A stretch of 64,000 bases of DNA from Aliiroseovarius crassostreae (GCF_001307765.1 NZ_LKBA01000006.1:310001-374000); one strand, 5' to 3'; counted from the first letter of the stretch, positions 54,383-62,491 are shown. Numbers and translations: made by a program. The notes: generated by a model from the sequence alone, not told the origin.

Positions 54383-54694
54383 ATGGACATTCTCAAAACA
54401 CTCGAAGCCACGATCGCAGCCCGCAAATCCGCCGACCCGGACAGCTCCTGGACCGCCCGCCTCCTGTCCAAAGGCCCGGAAAAATGCGCTGAGAAATTTG
54501 GCGAAGAAGCCATCGAGGCCATCATCGCCGCCGCCAAAAACGACCGCGAAAACCTCACCTATGAGGCCGCCGACGTCCTTTATCACCTGCTGGTCATGCT
54601 CGCCGCCCGTGATGTGTCTCTGGAGGACGTGCTCAGCGAACTCGCCCGCCGTCAGGGCCTCTCCGGGATCGAGGAAAAAGCGTCGCGATCCTAA
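54383..54694 (+). CDS. hisE: Phosphoribosyl-ATP pyrophosphatase HisE
   Basis: A 103-aa all-helical pyrophosphatase of the MazG superfamily that performs the second step of histidine synthesis. Metal-binding acidic motifs are EKFGEEAIEAIIAA (about 34-47) and YEAADVLYHLLVML (about 55-68). It is the last gene of the run. A GGGATATTT repeat follows within ten bases. Confidence 0.95.
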   Translation: MDILKTLEATIAARKSADPDSSWTARLLSKGPEKCAEKFGEEAIEAIIAAAKNDRENLTYEAADVLYHLLVMLAARDVSLEDVLSELARRQGLSGIEEKASRS

Positions 54695-54702
54695 CCCGCG
54701 CC

Positions 54703-54767
54703 CCCTTCTTCTTGGTCCAAATACTCCGGGGTGAGCGAGCTTGCCTCGCGAGGGGCCGCGCCCCTTA
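54703..54767 (-). repeat. Intergenic repeat, GGGATATTT family, copy G
   Basis: On the minus strand it reads AGGGGCGCGGCCCCTCGCGAGG, CAAGCTCGCTCACCCCGG, then AGTATTTGG and a purine-rich tail. The words GCGAGACAAGCTCGCTCACC at copy B match closely. Its left end is the stop-codon region of the CoA-binding gene. Confidence 0.7.
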
Positions 54768-55226
54768 CACGCTCACCTTTTGCACCTCTGCCAAAGACCG
54801 GTCGCCAAACAGGCGCGGATATTCGATCTTCGGACAGTGATCCTCGATCACCTCAACGCCCTTTGCTTCACCCGCTGCCCGCGCCCCGGCATTGAAAATC
54901 TCCAGCTGCATCCAGACCGTGCGCAGGCCGGGCAGCGCCTCCAGCGCCGCCTCGACAATCGGCCCCACGGCCTCGGATGCACGGAAAAGGTCAATCATGT
55001 CGGTTTCCGGCGGCAGGCTGCGCACATCTGCAACCACCTCTTCGCCAAACATCTCCTGTCCGGCCAGCCCCGGATTGACCCCGATCACGCGATAACCCTT
55101 CCCGGCCAGAAACGCCGCCACCCGGTGGCTGGCGCGGTCCGGCTTGTTGGACAGGCCAACCAGCCCGATCACGCGGGTCGTTGCAAGGATCTGTCGAAGG
55201 CGGGCATCGGTGTCTGTCTGTGTCAT
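54765..55226 (-). CDS. CoA-binding protein (YccU-type)
   Basis: A 153-aa single-domain Rossmann protein of the CoA-binding (succinyl-CoA synthetase alpha N-terminal-like) family. Evidence: ILATTRVIGLVGLSNKPDRAS (about 12-32) for the nucleotide loop, and VIGVNPGLAGQEMFGEEVVA (about 52-71). Members bind CoA; the cellular role is unknown. The last codons overlap an intergenic repeat, so the C-terminus may have been changed by that insertion. Confidence 0.9.
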   Translation of the reverse strand: MTQTDTDARLRQILATTRVIGLVGLSNKPDRASHRVAAFLAGKGYRVIGVNPGLAGQEMFGEEVVADVRSLPPETDMIDLFRASEAVGPIVEAALEALPGLRTVWMQLEIFNAGARAAGEAKGVEVIEDHCPKIEYPRLFGDRSLAEVQKVSV

Positions 55227-55369
55227 GAGGCAGAAATAACATCCGCCCCCTCATATTCAACAAGCAAGATGAAAGAACGTGGCGTCGTGCGGCTCCAACC
55301 ACGCGCGCCTTCCAATTCCGCCCCTTAAATTCCGCCCCCGCCCCCTCCCCGCCCAGACAGGGAACGGAC

Positions 55370-55402
55370 AAAAAAAGCGCCCACAGCTCACGGTGCGGGC
55401 GC
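55370..55402 (-). terminator. Rho-independent terminator of the YHS gene
   Basis: On the minus strand, GCGCCCGCAC and GTGGGCGC form the stem and TTTTTTT follows. It is about 145 bases after the YHS gene stop. The remainder of the 320-base gap is empty. Confidence 0.82.
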
Positions 55403-55546
55403 AGTTTTCGGAACGAGGGACAGTGTGATCGAAAGCAGGGTTCCGTCCTGCCTTCTGTTCAGGACATAAGTTCTGTCGCGGCGGGTTAAAGCCCTTCACA
55501 CGCGGCTGTGATCCGCTGCGAGCGCGGGCTTTCCGAAAACAAGATC

Positions 55547-56032
55547 TCAGCCGTCCAGAATGCCCGGCCAGTTGGCATTGCCCTTGGCCACATTTCCCGG
55601 CACATCCTGGAGCCACAGCTCCCGCGCGCGCAGGCTGAAATTCAGGTAAAGCTTGTCTTCAAACACGGTCCAGGCTTCGGGCACGGTCGGGGCAAGATAC
55701 CCCTTGCTGGCCGCATAGGCGCAGTAGCCACCGAATTGCGGAGCGTATGTCTCGGGGCTGGCGACAAACATATCGCGGGTCTCAGCCGAGGAAAACAGCA
55801 CCCTGGCCCCTTTATACTCGGCCGAAAACGCCTCGTTGCCCGGTGTGGGGGCACCTTTGGTAAAATAGGCAACGGGGTCGTGCCCATCCCAGGCAATGCC
55901 CGCTTCGTTATAAACAGGGTCGCTGGCGGCCAGCGCAGGGCGGGTGAGGACAAGACCGGCAAAGGGGGCGGTTGCAAAACCGGCCAGAACAGCGCGGCGC
56001 GAGAGGGCGCGAGAGAGGGGGAATGTGGACAT
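55547..56032 (-). CDS. YHS domain protein with twin-arginine leader
   Basis: A 161-aa exported protein. The N-terminus has a twin-arginine-like signal (SRRAVLAGFATAPFAGL), so it should be exported folded by Tat. The mature protein is a YHS domain with DPVAYFTKGAP (about 50-60) and YAPQFGGYCAYAASKG (about 93-108), a likely metal-binding region with Tyr, His-like and Cys. ATG 56032 follows AAAGGAG. Function is unknown; YHS domains often occur with copper and other metal proteins. Confidence 0.88.
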   Translation of the reverse strand: MSTFPLSRALSRRAVLAGFATAPFAGLVLTRPALAASDPVYNEAGIAWDGHDPVAYFTKGAPTPGNEAFSAEYKGARVLFSSAETRDMFVASPETYAPQFGGYCAYAASKGYLAPTVPEAWTVFEDKLYLNFSLRARELWLQDVPGNVAKGNANWPGILDG

Positions 56033-56166
56033 GAGGGTCTCCTTTCGCCTCATAACCTGCCCTTTCGCGATCCGTTTTGCACCCCACCTCACCGGAATGT
56101 CAGGAGAAGTTGATCCGCAGACTGTCACCAGCCTGCGGCGACGCCGCCCTCAGGCGACCGCCTGTG

Positions 56167-56949
56167 TCAGCGCGAGCTGCGGGTGGCGTACAGCGCCACC
56201 GCTGCGGCGTTGGAAACATTGAGCGAGCCGAACTCGCGCGCAAAGGGGATCTTGACCAACTGGTCACAGGTCGCCTTTGTCTTCTCGCGCAGCCCCGGCC
56301 CTTCGGCCCCCAGCACCAGCGCCACGGGACGGTTGGGGAAATTGCCCAGCGCGGTCTCGATCGTGTCCTCGGCCTCACCATCCAGGCCCAGCACCACATA
56401 GCCCATCGCCCTGAGTTCCTCCATCGCCTCGGCAAGGTTGCGAATGCGCAGATAGGGCTGACGCTCCAGCGCGCCTGAGGCGGTTTTCGCCAGCGCCCCG
56501 GTTTCCGGCGCAGAGCCGCGGGCCGTGCCCACAACCGCATTGGCCCCGAACACTTCGGCAGAGCGCAAGATAGCCCCCACATTATGCGGATCTGTCACCC
56601 GGTCGAGCAACACCATGATCGGCTGCCCCTCGCCCGCATCCACGGCGCGATCCGCCAGGCTGCCCCATTTCAGAGGTTTCACCTCAAGGGCTGCCCCCTG
56701 GTGAACCGATTGCGGGTCAAGCACATTGGGAAACTTGCGCGGATCCACCATTTCCGGGGTGACCCCACTTTCCCCAATCGCCTCGGCCAGCTTGTCATGG
56801 GCGTTTTTGGTCACGATCAGGCGCAGCTTTTCGCGCTTCGGGTTCACCAGCGCATCACGCACCGCATGCAGGCCAAACAGCCAGACGGTTTCCGCCTCGG
56901 CCACGCGCTTGGCTTTCTCTTTCTGAACCACCCATTTTGGTTTTTTCAT
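56167..56949 (-). CDS. rlmB: 23S rRNA (guanosine-2'-O-)-methyltransferase RlmB-like
   Basis: A 260-aa SPOUT methyltransferase of the TrmH/RlmB group that uses SAM; RlmB methylates G2251 of 23S rRNA. An N-terminal substrate-binding domain (about 20-95; VWLFGLHAVRDALVNP) precedes the knot fold with VLLDRVTDPHNVGAIL (about 106-121), LVLGAEGPGL (about 200) and SLNVSNAAAVALYA (about 237-250). ATG 56949 is chosen over 57021, which lies in the GC-poor leader. E. coli-type RlmB or the paralog TrmH cannot be fully separated by sight. Confidence 0.85.
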   Translation of the reverse strand: MKKPKWVVQKEKAKRVAEAETVWLFGLHAVRDALVNPKREKLRLIVTKNAHDKLAEAIGESGVTPEMVDPRKFPNVLDPQSVHQGAALEVKPLKWGSLADRAVDAGEGQPIMVLLDRVTDPHNVGAILRSAEVFGANAVVGTARGSAPETGALAKTASGALERQPYLRIRNLAEAMEELRAMGYVVLGLDGEAEDTIETALGNFPNRPVALVLGAEGPGLREKTKATCDQLVKIPFAREFGSLNVSNAAAVALYATRSSR

Positions 56950-57106
56950 GACCTGTTTGTCCCTGATCGCCCTTAAAAACAACGAGACCCGGACAATGCG
57001 TCCAATGGCGCGCAGAGACAAGTCAATTTCCTTTGTTTTTCCGCTTGACCCCCGCAGTGTGGCGGTTTAATCAGCCCCCATTCCAGCGCTCTGGCGCAAA
57101 GGAAGT

Positions 57107-57190
57107 GGGCGACAGGCCGCAAGGTGTGGCAGGGGACTGTAACTCCCTCGCGGAGACGCACGCTTGGTTCGATTCCAAGGTCGCCCACCA
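57107..57190 (+). tRNA. tRNA-Tyr(GTA)
   Basis: An 84-nt class II tRNA: acceptor GGGCGAC / GTCGCCC, discriminator A and encoded CCA, anticodon stem with loop CTGTAAC (GTA), long variable arm CGCGGAGACGCACG, T-arm CTTGGTTCGATTCCAAG. Its last 17 bases are duplicated at 60311, marking it as the attachment site of an integrated element. Confidence 0.93.
57174..57190 (+). other. attL core (tRNA-Tyr 3' end)
   Basis: Seventeen bases TCCAAGGTCGCCCACCA at the T-arm/acceptor end of tRNA-Tyr, repeated exactly at 60311. Confidence 0.88.
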
Positions 57191-57264
57191 TTCCCCCTCT
57201 AAGTCTTTGATCTTTCATAGATCGCTGATTTAGCTGGGCTTTTTCCATCCCCCTTGGTCACAAT

Positions 57265-57283
57265 TTTGGTATACACAGGGGTA
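57265..57283 (+). promoter_or_regulatory. Left TTTGGTATACA site upstream of int
   Basis: TTTGGTATACACAGGGGTA recurs with one short insertion at 60223. It contains the palindrome GTATAC and overlaps the integrase ribosome site CAGGGG. It lies 75 bases inside attL. It is a candidate integrase arm site or operator. Confidence 0.55.
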
Positions 57284-57291
57284 TGCGAAAG

Positions 57292-58995
57292 ATGGCCGAA
57301 ACACATCATTTACAGAAGCGCGGGCAGACCTGGCACTTTTACCGTAGGGTGCCCACTGCGCTTGTGCCTGTCGTGGGCAAGACCTTCGTCAAGAAAAGCC
57401 TGGGGACTTCTGACCTCAAAGAGGCGAAGATTCTTTGCAACGCGCTCAACGTGCAGATCGACGCCGAATTCGCAGCGGCTGAGGCTCAAGGCGATGGTGC
57501 TCCCCCGCCTGCCCCCATGTCGCTGGCGATGCTCACCGAACATCTGCGACAGCACATCGCCGGGCTGGACCAGCGGAGCGCTGCACGGCTGGTCAGTGAT
57601 CCGCCCGAGACAGAGACCGAAAAAGCCGAGATGAAGCAAGATGCGGAAATCGGCCTGGGCGTCCTGAAAAACCGTGACGACCCGCGCGGCGACGAATGGG
57701 TGGCGTCGGTCTTCGACAAGGTGACGGCCCAGGCTGGGGCCAGCCTCTCCAACAAGGAAGTGGTGAGCGGCTTCACTGAGGTTGTGCGCCGGGGCTTGAT
57801 GGAGCTGCAGCACCGCAAGCTGGACCGTCTCCAGGACGACCACGGTGCTGGGCCGCACGATCCGCTCTTTGACGCCAAGAAGCCCCCGGCCATGACCTTT
57901 GGCGATTTGTGCGATGTGTACTGGAACGTGCGCTCTGCCGAACTCGCCGCGAACCAGACGAACGAGAAGCGCGGAGACCGGATTGCCGGGGAGATCGCCC
58001 TGCTTCGTGAAGCCCTGGGCAAGGATACCTCGCTCACCGAAATCACCTATGACCGGATACAGGAATTCCGTGCGCTCATAGCGAGGGTGCCGACGAACAG
58101 GAACAAGATTTACCCTGGCCTCACCCTCCAACAGCAAATTGACCGTGCCGAGAAGGCGGGCAAGAACACTCTGTCGATCCAGAGCCAGCGCCTCTACCTG
58201 CGCTGCTTGCACGATGTGCTTGAAGCTGGCCGGGTGCGGAACTTCATGCCGAGCAACCCGGCGACGGGCGTCAAGCCGCTGCAGAAAGAGAAAGAGACCG
58301 ATGCGGAGAAGCGCCTGCCCTGGGAGATGGACCAGGTACGGGGGTTCTTCGACGGCAAGTTCTACCATCTCTGCGCCTCAGACCTCGCCAGCTACACCAA
58401 GAAGGATCGGGCCTGGCGGTTCTGGATGCCGCTCTTGATGCTCTACAGCGGTGCCCGCCCGAATGAGATCGCCCAGCTTCACTGCGACGATGTACGTCAG
58501 ACCGACGCGGGCAAATGGTATTTCAGCCTGAGCGATGAAGACGGCAAGACGCTGAAAACCGGGTCCAGCCGCCGCCGGGTGCCCCTGCATCCTGAGCTAA
58601 TCAAGATTGGCTTCCTCGAATTTGTGGAGGCGCGGCGCAAGAAGAACGGACAGAAAGAGCCGCGTATCTTCTCCGAACTGAAACCAGACAAGTATGGTTC
58701 TCTTGCCGCCTATGCCTCGAAGCGCATCCGCGACACGTTCATCCCTGAGGAAATCACTCTCAAGGACAAGCAGACCTTCTATTCGCTCAGGCACAATGTG
58801 CGGGACGCCCTGCGACGGGTGAAGGCCCCAGCCGATACCCTGCTGGCCGTCTGCGGCTGGTCTCCTGCTGGCAAGGCTGTGTCGGACGACTACGGCGATG
58901 GGGGCAACCCGGACCTCCACGCGGAATATGTGGATGCGATCACCTATCCGGGCCTCGACCTGGCATTCCTGCATGGCGTGGGGGGCAAGCTATGA
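57292..58995 (+). CDS. Tyrosine recombinase / integrase
   Basis: A 567-aa site-specific integrase. The N-terminus (HLQKRGQTWHFYRRVPTALV) resembles the DUF6538-type start of alphaproteobacterial tRNA-site integrases. The catalytic domain (about 330-550) has Arg I in YSGARPNEIAQLHCDDV (about 388), the HxxR-equivalent SLRHNVRDALR (about 498) and the Tyr nucleophile in DDYGDG (about 533); the usual LGHS box is CGWSPAG, so the second His is replaced. ATG 57292 has CAGGGG nine bases upstream; ATG 57283 is possible. It overlaps the next gene by four bases. Confidence 0.92.
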   Translation: MAETHHLQKRGQTWHFYRRVPTALVPVVGKTFVKKSLGTSDLKEAKILCNALNVQIDAEFAAAEAQGDGAPPPAPMSLAMLTEHLRQHIAGLDQRSAARLVSDPPETETEKAEMKQDAEIGLGVLKNRDDPRGDEWVASVFDKVTAQAGASLSNKEVVSGFTEVVRRGLMELQHRKLDRLQDDHGAGPHDPLFDAKKPPAMTFGDLCDVYWNVRSAELAANQTNEKRGDRIAGEIALLREALGKDTSLTEITYDRIQEFRALIARVPTNRNKIYPGLTLQQQIDRAEKAGKNTLSIQSQRLYLRCLHDVLEAGRVRNFMPSNPATGVKPLQKEKETDAEKRLPWEMDQVRGFFDGKFYHLCASDLASYTKKDRAWRFWMPLLMLYSGARPNEIAQLHCDDVRQTDAGKWYFSLSDEDGKTLKTGSSRRRVPLHPELIKIGFLEFVEARRKKNGQKEPRIFSELKPDKYGSLAAYASKRIRDTFIPEEITLKDKQTFYSLRHNVRDALRRVKAPADTLLAVCGWSPAGKAVSDDYGDGGNPDLHAEYVDAITYPGLDLAFLHGVGGKL

Positions 58996-59306
58996 TCCGT
59001 ATCCCCAAGAAGCCGAAGCCCGCCCTCAAGGGCACGACCCCGCCCAAAGCCCCGATGTATCCGGCGAAGGTGTGGGGCGAGACATGCGCCGAACGCCTAT
59101 TCGACCTGATGCCCAGAGCGCGCGGAGAGCTGATCCTGCAGGACATGGAACGCTGGGAAGGTGAGTTTCGAGACCAGTATTCCGACTGGCCAGAACAAGG
59201 CGTGGAACGCGCGGTGGAAGCGTTCAAGGACGCCTATCGCGCTACCTGGGAGCGGCTCAGCGCCGAATTACCCATTAAGGCTAAGGGCATATATGCTGAC
59301 GAATAA
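58992..59306 (+). CDS. Small element protein, unknown
   Basis: A 104-aa protein, ATGA-overlapped with the integrase and so translationally coupled to it. A basic, Pro/Lys-rich N-terminus (PKKPKPALKGTTPPKAP) precedes an amphipathic helical part rich in Glu, Trp and Arg (about 30-95). I recognise no family. Coupling suggests a function next to the integrase, such as directionality control, but no helix-turn-helix is obvious. A GGGGCAGCGCA / TGCGCCGCCCC hairpin follows within 30 bases. Confidence 0.7.
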   Translation: MIRIPKKPKPALKGTTPPKAPMYPAKVWGETCAERLFDLMPRARGELILQDMERWEGEFRDQYSDWPEQGVERAVEAFKDAYRATWERLSAELPIKAKGIYADE

Positions 59307-59423
59307 ATGAAAAGGGGCAGCGCAACTGCCGAGTGTGCGCCGCCCCACGAGGTGAACCCAACCAGCTAAGAAGGGTCGGTCACAAAATCGCCGATCCGCG
59401 CATAGAACGCAAGAGGAACGGCA

Positions 59424-59978
59424 ATGACCTATCTACATTCACAAGCGGCCAAGGCCGAGATGAAGAAGGCTATGAACGTGGGCACCACGTCAGCCAAGAC
59501 CGCGAACGCACCCAAGAAGAAAATGACGAAAGCTGCCCAGGCTACGGTGCAGAAGGCCAAGGCGGCGAATGAGAAATGGGAACGGCCCAGCCTTGTCGCC
59601 ATACATCGGATGATGGCAGGTTCTGACCTCAAGGCCGGGGTGCTGCTGCACCACATCGTGTTCGAGTGGGGTAATCGGAACAAGAAGCTGGAGCGCGACG
59701 GCAGGGAGTGGCTGGCCCATAGCCGGGATGCCTGGGCACAAGCTGCGGGCCTGACGTTCGCTGAATTCAAGAACACTGCGGAGCCGAGGTTGAAGAAGTC
59801 GTGCGCCGGGTTCCTGACCATGCGGGCGATGGGCAACGGCTCCGACAAGAAACTGTGGGTGGCTGACGATTACCGGCGTGGAGAGTTTGGCCCCGACACC
59901 CTTGCCACGATCCACGATCTTGCGCCCAAGCTGGACAGGGTGGACCTGTACAGGTCAGATAGTCGCACACCTGATTAA
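59424..59978 (+). CDS. Element protein with possible winged-helix DNA-binding region
   Basis: A 184-aa protein. The first 50 residues are Lys/Ala-rich and disordered-looking. Residues about 60-150 (AGVLLHHIVFEWGNRNKKLE; AWAQAAGLTFAEFKNTAEPR) read like the winged-helix domains found in phage replication or regulatory proteins, in which an AAGL-type turn leads into the recognition helix. This is an analogy by eye, not a family match. It has an AGAGGAAC site 8 bases upstream and stands between two small genes of the element. Confidence 0.6.
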   Translation: MTYLHSQAAKAEMKKAMNVGTTSAKTANAPKKKMTKAAQATVQKAKAANEKWERPSLVAIHRMMAGSDLKAGVLLHHIVFEWGNRNKKLERDGREWLAHSRDAWAQAAGLTFAEFKNTAEPRLKKSCAGFLTMRAMGNGSDKKLWVADDYRRGEFGPDTLATIHDLAPKLDRVDLYRSDSRTPD

Positions 59979-59997
59979 TCAGCAAAGGAATTCCGAA

Positions 59998-60213
59998 ATG
60001 GCCGCACAACAGATTTATGGCGTCGTCCTGAAACAGAAGACTGGCTATCGCGCGGGCTTATGCGACGCACATGACCAACTCGAAACCTACCAGACCAAAG
60101 AGGCCGCACTGCTTGGAGTGCGTCAGAGCCTCTTGGACCGATCACTTGACCCGAACTTTGTGCTCGACCTGACCAACGCTGAGCCGGAAGAGGTTGCCGC
60201 ATACCTGAAATGA
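59998..60213 (+). CDS. Small element protein, unknown
   Basis: A 71-aa cytoplasmic protein with no recognised family. The start is ATG 59998 with AAAGGA nine bases upstream. It is acidic and mostly alpha/beta in look (GYRAGLCDAHDQLETYQTKE). It is the last gene before attR and overlaps none. It may be an accessory or control factor of the element. Confidence 0.65.
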   Translation: MAAQQIYGVVLKQKTGYRAGLCDAHDQLETYQTKEAALLGVRQSLLDRSLDPNFVLDLTNAEPEEVAAYLK

Positions 60214-60222
60214 ACCCCTTGC

Positions 60223-60243
60223 TTTGGTATACAAACCGGGGTA
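60223..60243 (+). promoter_or_regulatory. Right TTTGGTATACA site near attR
   Basis: TTTGGTATACAAACCGGGGTA, same orientation as the left site at 57265, lying 68 bases inside attR. It is placed almost symmetrically to the left copy. Confidence 0.55.
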
Positions 60244-60310
60244 ATTTGCACGTGACCAAGGCAAGGGAAATGCCTTAAAAATAAGGGCTTGAGCGGGCGA
60301 AAACGACGAT

Positions 60311-60327
60311 CCAAGGTCGCCCACCAC
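60311..60327 (+). other. attR core
   Basis: Exact 17-bp copy of the tRNA-Tyr 3' end, followed by CTTCCCCTCC versus TTCCCCCTCT at attL. The 230 bases beyond it to the DUF2478 gene contain nothing recognisable. Confidence 0.88.
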
Positions 60328-60557
60328 TTCCCCTCCTCAGATCATATCGGTGCGATCATAGGGGCCTTTCCCGGATGAACCCTGTTCCTGGGTAAAGTGC
60401 CGATTTGAATGACGCAGGGGTTCTGCGCCCCGAAACCGGCTCCCTCCCGTAAAATCGCCACTGAAATATCGACGAAGGCACTACGTCCAGCAGGCGCCCC
60501 TGCTATCTTCCCAAAAGATAATCCCGCCATATGCGCGCGCCAAGGGGGCTCGCCTGT

Positions 60558-61067
60558 CTACGCCCCTTTGGTCACCTGGTTGAGCCACTCCATGATCACA
60601 TCGGCCTCTGCGGTCAGTTCCTGCGCCTCGCATCCGCAAAAGGCCTCAAAGGCGTCACGGTTGAGCTTGTTGACCCCGACCAGCACCGGGATGTCCTGGG
60701 CAAGCGCCGTGGCGATGGCGGAGCGAAAACCGCGCCCTTCGGCCTCGTGTTTGCCGAACTTGTTGACCAGCAACAGATCCGCCCCCTGCGCCAGCGCGGC
60801 CTCGGTATCGGCAACCGCGCCCTCAAGCGCATACGTATCCAGCCGACAGCCCCGCGCCCCCACACCGCGATCTTCCGAAATGCGAATCAGCGGCCCGTCG
60901 GGCAGCACTTTCACATCCATGTCGCATTTGCGATCTTCACCCCGGTCCGTATCAATCTGAACGGTGCCGATCACCCGCAGCCTGCGGGCAATAAGCGCCT
61001 CGGCGATCTCGGCAAGCAGCGCATTGGTTTCGCCGCGCCCCGGTGCGATGGTGAAGGCAAGTTTCAT
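60558..61067 (-). CDS. DUF2478 family NTPase-like protein
   Basis: A 169-aa protein of the DUF2478 family, a P-loop NTPase-like group often found near molybdenum-enzyme genes; here it stands next to nap genes, whose reductase contains molybdenum cofactor. Motifs are weak: FTIAPGRGETNALLAEIAEA at the N-terminus (P-loop-like), GADLLLVNKFGKHEAEGRGF (about 95-114) and IPVLVGVNKLNRDAF. ATG 61067 gives the short usual start. It is separated from napC by a terminator, so it is not in the nap transcript. Confidence 0.82.
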   Translation of the reverse strand: MKLAFTIAPGRGETNALLAEIAEALIARRLRVIGTVQIDTDRGEDRKCDMDVKVLPDGPLIRISEDRGVGARGCRLDTYALEGAVADTEAALAQGADLLLVNKFGKHEAEGRGFRSAIATALAQDIPVLVGVNKLNRDAFEAFCGCEAQELTAEADVIMEWLNQVTKGA

Positions 61068-61260
61068 CTCGGTCTCCTGATCCGGTCCTGATCTGGTTCT
61101 GGCATGTTTCCGGCATATTTCTGGCCGCTTGTAGGCAACACAGGGACGCACGGCCTTGAGCGGTGTCAAGAGCACGTGGTTTTTCCAACCCGGCCTCCCC
61201 CCGCATCTGAAAGCGTTTTCACATCACGCAGCTTCAACAGAATACGGAAACATTTTCACG

Positions 61261-61287
61261 AAAAAGGGCCAGGCAAAAGCCCGGCCC
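61261..61287 (-). terminator. Rho-independent terminator of the nap operon
   Basis: On the minus strand, GGGCCGGGC TTTT GCCTGGCCC is followed by TTTTTC. It lies about 40 bases after napC. Confidence 0.9.
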
Positions 61288-61325
61288 AGTGTCTGCTCGT
61301 TTTAGCAAAACCGCAGGTGAAATGC

Positions 61326-62030
61326 TCAGTTCCCTGAGGTCAGGTAACCCTCAAGCTCATCTTTTGCATCGGCCACGGTGCGCCCGGAAGGCAGCGGCAA
61401 TTCGCCAGCAGCAGCCATCTGATCGACCACCTGCTCATACCGTTCCTGCCAGCCTTCAGGCAGCTCATGCGCGATGCCCTGGTGACAGTCAATGCAGGTC
61501 TTGCCTTCGTCCAGCGCAACCTGGTGGTTGTCGGCGGCGCGGTTTTCCTGAACCGTGAAGTCCATGTAGTCGAAATTGTGACAGTTGCGGCATTCCTGCG
61601 AATCGGTGGATTTCATCCGGCGCCATTCATTGGCGGCCAGTTCAATCCGCTGATCCTCAAATTTCTCGCGGGTCCAGATCGATTTCGAGATGAAGTGGCC
61701 ATAGAGTTCTTTGGTGGCCTTGATCTTGCGGATGATCTTTGGGCCCCAATCCTTGGGCACGTGACAATCCGGGCAGGTGGCCCGAACGCCCGAACGGTTG
61801 GACTGGTGGACCGAGCCCTGATATTCGGCGAAGACGTTATCTTCCATCTCGTGGCACGAGATACAGAACTCTTCCTTGTTGGTCATCTCAAGCGCCCAGT
61901 TGAAGCCCCCCCAGAACACCACCCCGGCGACAAAGCCAGAGATCAGAAGCGCGCCCAGAGAGATCGCGCCGGTCGGCGTCCAGAACCAGTTCCAAAGGCG
62001 GCGGATGACGCCGGGATTTACATCAGACAT
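61326..62030 (-). CDS. napC: Cytochrome c NapC, tetraheme quinol dehydrogenase
   Basis: A 234-aa membrane-anchored tetraheme c-type cytochrome of the NapC/NirT family that takes electrons from quinol and passes them to NapB/NapA in the periplasm. One N-terminal span (about 20-45), then four heme sites CISCH, CPDCH, CRNCH and CIDCH. It is the last gene of napG-napH-napB-napC. Confidence 0.97.
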   Translation of the reverse strand: MSDVNPGVIRRLWNWFWTPTGAISLGALLISGFVAGVVFWGGFNWALEMTNKEEFCISCHEMEDNVFAEYQGSVHQSNRSGVRATCPDCHVPKDWGPKIIRKIKATKELYGHFISKSIWTREKFEDQRIELAANEWRRMKSTDSQECRNCHNFDYMDFTVQENRAADNHQVALDEGKTCIDCHQGIAHELPEGWQERYEQVVDQMAAAGELPLPSGRTVADAKDELEGYLTSGN

Positions 62031-62062
62031 ATCTGTTATCCTTTCCCTTGCACATCTCCACC

Positions 62063-62491
62063 TCAGTGAGAGGCTTCAAAGGTGTTTTCCACCAGCGCAG
62101 GCGCATCCACCTGCGGCACGTGGCACTGTTTGCAGAACCAGCGGGTGCCGGCCACGACATCCAGCTGGTTGCCCGCGCGGTCCTGATAGTGGGTCATCGA
62201 CAGGGTCGGTGCGTTGCGCTCGCCTGCATTGGTCCAGTCATGGCAGGACAGGCAGCGGTTTGCCTTCAGGTCGATCTGGTATTTCTCGATCGAATGCGGA
62301 ATGAGCGGCGGCTGCTGGCGATAGTTCCGGGTGAACCGGTCCTTGTCCTGGTGGAAGACGTCTTCAACGGCCACAGGCTCGTCGACGTCGGCACCACGCA
62401 GGGACTGAACGCCACCCGCGTTCTGTGCCCAGACGGCACTGGCCAAAAGCGTCGGGACGACGATGGCACTGATCAAAAGTTGCTTTCTCAT
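62063..62491 (-). CDS. napB: Periplasmic nitrate reductase cytochrome subunit NapB
   Basis: A 142-aa diheme c-type cytochrome, small subunit of the periplasmic nitrate reductase. A Sec signal peptide (MRKQLLISAIVVPTLLASAVWA) is followed by two heme motifs, CLSCH and CKQCH, plus distal His ligands in the H-rich C-terminus. It lies between napH and napC. Confidence 0.97.
   Translation of the reverse strand: MRKQLLISAIVVPTLLASAVWAQNAGGVQSLRGADVDEPVAVEDVFHQDKDRFTRNYRQQPPLIPHSIEKYQIDLKANRCLSCHDWTNAGERNAPTLSMTHYQDRAGNQLDVVAGTRWFCKQCHVPQVDAPALVENTFEASH

Larger units (their letters stand above)
57174..60327 (+). mobile_element. 3.1-kb integrative element at tRNA-Tyr
   Basis: Bounded by the perfect 17-bp direct repeat TCCAAGGTCGCCCACCA, one copy being the 3' end of tRNA-Tyr and the other at 60311-60327. 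It contains one tyrosine recombinase gene near the tRNA end and three small genes, all on the plus strand, with no transfer, capsid or recognised cargo genes. The element would restore the tRNA on integration. Element nature is strongly supported; its type (satellite phage-like or other) is not. Confidence 0.88.
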
